Part shown: one piece after another, positions 63,101 to 64,000 of the stretch
How the letters are laid out: the number at the start of each line of letters is the position of its first letter
Numbering within the stretch: the first letter of the stretch is position 1
Assembly (NCBI GenBank): GCA_037893245.1
Contig: JBAIAA010001564.1
Location: 28,740-92,739, forward strand
Length of the DNA stretch: 64,000 nt
Direction of reading: 5' to 3'
Origin: Crossaster papposus
Taxonomy: Eukaryota > Echinodermata > Asteroidea > Velatida > Solasteridae
Made by a program: the position numbers and the translations under genes
The notes under the pieces: generated by a model
Seen by the model: the letters and a program-made list of their open reading frames with translations, nothing else
Told to the model about the DNA's origin: nothing
The model's database searches: none

Positions 63101-64000
63101 CATAAGAAATATGTAAAGGGAAAGAAGTGTGCATAAGAAATAAACATGATGTGGGAAAGCCTCGAGTAAATATGTAAAGGGAAAGAAGTGTGCATAAGAA
63201 ATATGTAAAGGGAAAGAAGTGTGCATAAGAAATATGTAAAGGGAAAGAAGTGTGCATAAGAAATATGTAAAGGGAAAGAAGTGTGCATAAGAAATATGTA
63301 AAGGGAAAGAAGTGTGCATAAGAAATATGTAAAGGGAAAGAAGTGTGCATAAGAAATATGTAAAGGGAAAGAAGTGTGCATAAGAAATATGTAAAGGGAA
63401 AGAAGTGTGCATAAGAAATATGTAAAGGGAAAGAAGTGTGCATAAGAAATATGTAAAGGGAAAGAAGTGTGCATAAGAAATATGTAAAGGGAAAGAAGTG
63501 TGCATAAGAAATATGTAAAGGGAAAGAAGTGTGCATAAGAAATATGTAAAGGGAAAGAAGTGTGCATAAGAAATATGTAAAGGGAAAGAAGTGTGCATAA
63601 GAAATATGTAAAGGGAAAGAAGTGTGCATAAGAAATATGTAAAGGGAAAGAAGTGTGCATAAGAAATATGTAAAGGGAAAGAAGTGTGCATAAGAAATAT
63701 GTAAAGGGAAAGAAGTGTGCATAAGAAATATGTAAAGGGAAAGAAGTGTGCATAAGAAATATGTAAAGGGAAAGAAGTGTGCATAAGAAATATGTAAAGG
63801 GAAAGAAGTGTGCATAAGAAATATGTAAAGGGAAAGAAGTGTGCATAAGAAATATGTAAAGGGAAAGAAGTGTGCATAAGAAATATGTAAAGGGAAAGAA
63901 GTGTGCATAAGAAATATGTAAAGGGAAAGAAGTGTGCATAAGAAATATGTAAAGGGAAAGAAGTGTGCATAAGAAATATGTAAAGGGAAAGAAGTGTGCA
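57197..64000. repeat. Near-perfect array with exactly phased long units
   Basis: Long units have CTCGAG at 57236, 58202, 58734, 59452, 60139, 60547, 61172 and 61735, then a degenerate form at 63161. The intervals correspond exactly to 29, 15, 21, 20, 11, 18, 16 and 44 intervening 31-bp monomers with no indel. I saw only one substituted monomer (AAATTAG near 57712) in 6.8 kb. This is the most homogeneous part that still contains long units. It continues beyond the window edge. Confidence 0.92.
63127..63187. repeat. Degenerate 61-bp long unit with four small deletions
   Basis: Compared with the usual 67-bp unit, this copy has lost CA from AACACATG, two bases from GGAACAAG, one C from GCCCTCGAG and one T from GAGTTAAA, 6 bp in total. 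CTCGAG itself is retained at 63161. All neighbouring monomers are perfect. The deletions fall at short homopolymers or simple repeats, the pattern expected of sequencing or polishing error, but real decay is possible. Confidence 0.9.

Larger units (their letters stand above)
1..64000. repeat. 31-bp satellite array filling the window
   Basis: Seen directly: the 31-bp unit repeats from the first to the last base with no unrelated DNA between copies. Each unit starts GTGTGCATAAG, contains AAATATG and ends in an AAAGGGAAAGAA run; all copies share one orientation. Three length classes occur: 31 bp (about 1,800), 67 bp (about 100) and 30 bp (about 24), plus rare 32-bp and 61-bp forms. Point variants are sparse, and many stretches are perfectly identical for dozens of units. 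Base composition is strongly asymmetric: the + strand unit is about 77% purine. Known: arrays like this are typical of eukaryotic constitutive heterochromatin. Inferred: the homogeneity implies recent amplification by unequal exchange, or assembly smoothing. The array runs off both window edges, so its true length is unknown. I cannot assign it to a named family or species. Confidence 0.98.

Noticed and set aside
1-64000. CRISPR array
   Set aside because: Units are contiguous identical tandem repeats with no unique spacers. The long-unit cores are themselves repeated about 100 times, and no cas-like gene is present.
1-64000. Telomeric repeat
   Set aside because: No TTAGGG, TTTAGGG or similar short telomere motif in tandem; the unit is 31 bp, far longer than standard telomere repeats.
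1-64000. CENP-B box or known centromere motif
   Set aside because: No match to the TTCG...A..CGGG pattern in the consensus unit or the long-unit core, so centromere function cannot be claimed from sequence.
1-64000. Promoters, TATA boxes and terminators suggested by AAATATG and AAATAATAAAG
   Set aside because: These strings are part of every monomer or short unit and are not associated with any gene; AT-rich repeats generate such matches by composition.
1-64000. tRNA, rRNA or other structured RNA genes
   Set aside because: The monomer has only a weak 4-bp dyad (CATA/TATG around AGAAA). No cloverleaf or conserved rRNA segment is present anywhere.
1-64000. Identification as the ruminant 31-bp-derived satellite or an avian XhoI repeat
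   Set aside because: Shared unit length or an XhoI site alone is not evidence. The sequence is AT-rich and highly homogeneous, and I cannot confirm a match without a database search (Repbase or Dfam search of the consensus would decide).

Overview
The whole 64 kb window is one uninterrupted tandem satellite array. I found no gene, RNA gene, transposon or unique flanking DNA at either edge. The basic unit is 31 bp. It opens with GTGTGCATAAG, has an AAATATG centre and closes with an AAAGGGAAAGAA purine run. By hand count the window holds roughly 1,800 units of 31 bp, about 100 long units of 67 bp that carry an extra 36-bp core with CACATGATGTG and CTCGAG (an XhoI site), about 24 short units of 30 bp, and a handful of 32-bp and 61-bp indel forms. 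All units lie head to tail in one orientation.

An array this long, homogeneous and gene-free points to eukaryotic satellite DNA (heterochromatin, pericentromere, subtelomere or a sex or B chromosome block), probably from a long-read assembly. The species cannot be named from the sequence, and I recognise no named satellite family. Unit composition is about 32% GC, with 9 G to 1 C and 15 A to 6 T on the + strand. The ordinary unit has no CpG.

Layout: 1-2600 is a 1280-bp higher-order repeat in two copies. 2561-3370 is a partial copy of a long-unit cluster. 3621-7210 is about 116 consecutive consensus units. 7267-9900 and 16009-18620 are two copies of a composite long-unit block, 8711 bp apart. 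9901-16008 is a nearly pure array between them. 18621-25880 is a diverged array of 31-mers with a 744-bp periodicity. 25881-31990 is rich in long units and short-unit doublets with a 1.1-1.3 kb period. 31991-35943 has no long units. 35944-49834 is rich in long units, with an 8.1-8.4 kb duplication of the 29-32 kb region and an 847-bp tandem duplication. 49835-57196 has few long units and private variants. 57197-64000 is almost perfectly consensus, with long units spaced by exact whole numbers of monomers.

The minus strand of the consensus has no stop codon in any frame, so very long spurious reading frames (up to about 2,440 codons) appear. They are products of the repeat arithmetic and are not annotated as genes. 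The real interest is the evolutionary structure: several independent higher-order repeats, private variants confined to sub-blocks, and a 36-bp core whose flanks show how long units may have arisen.
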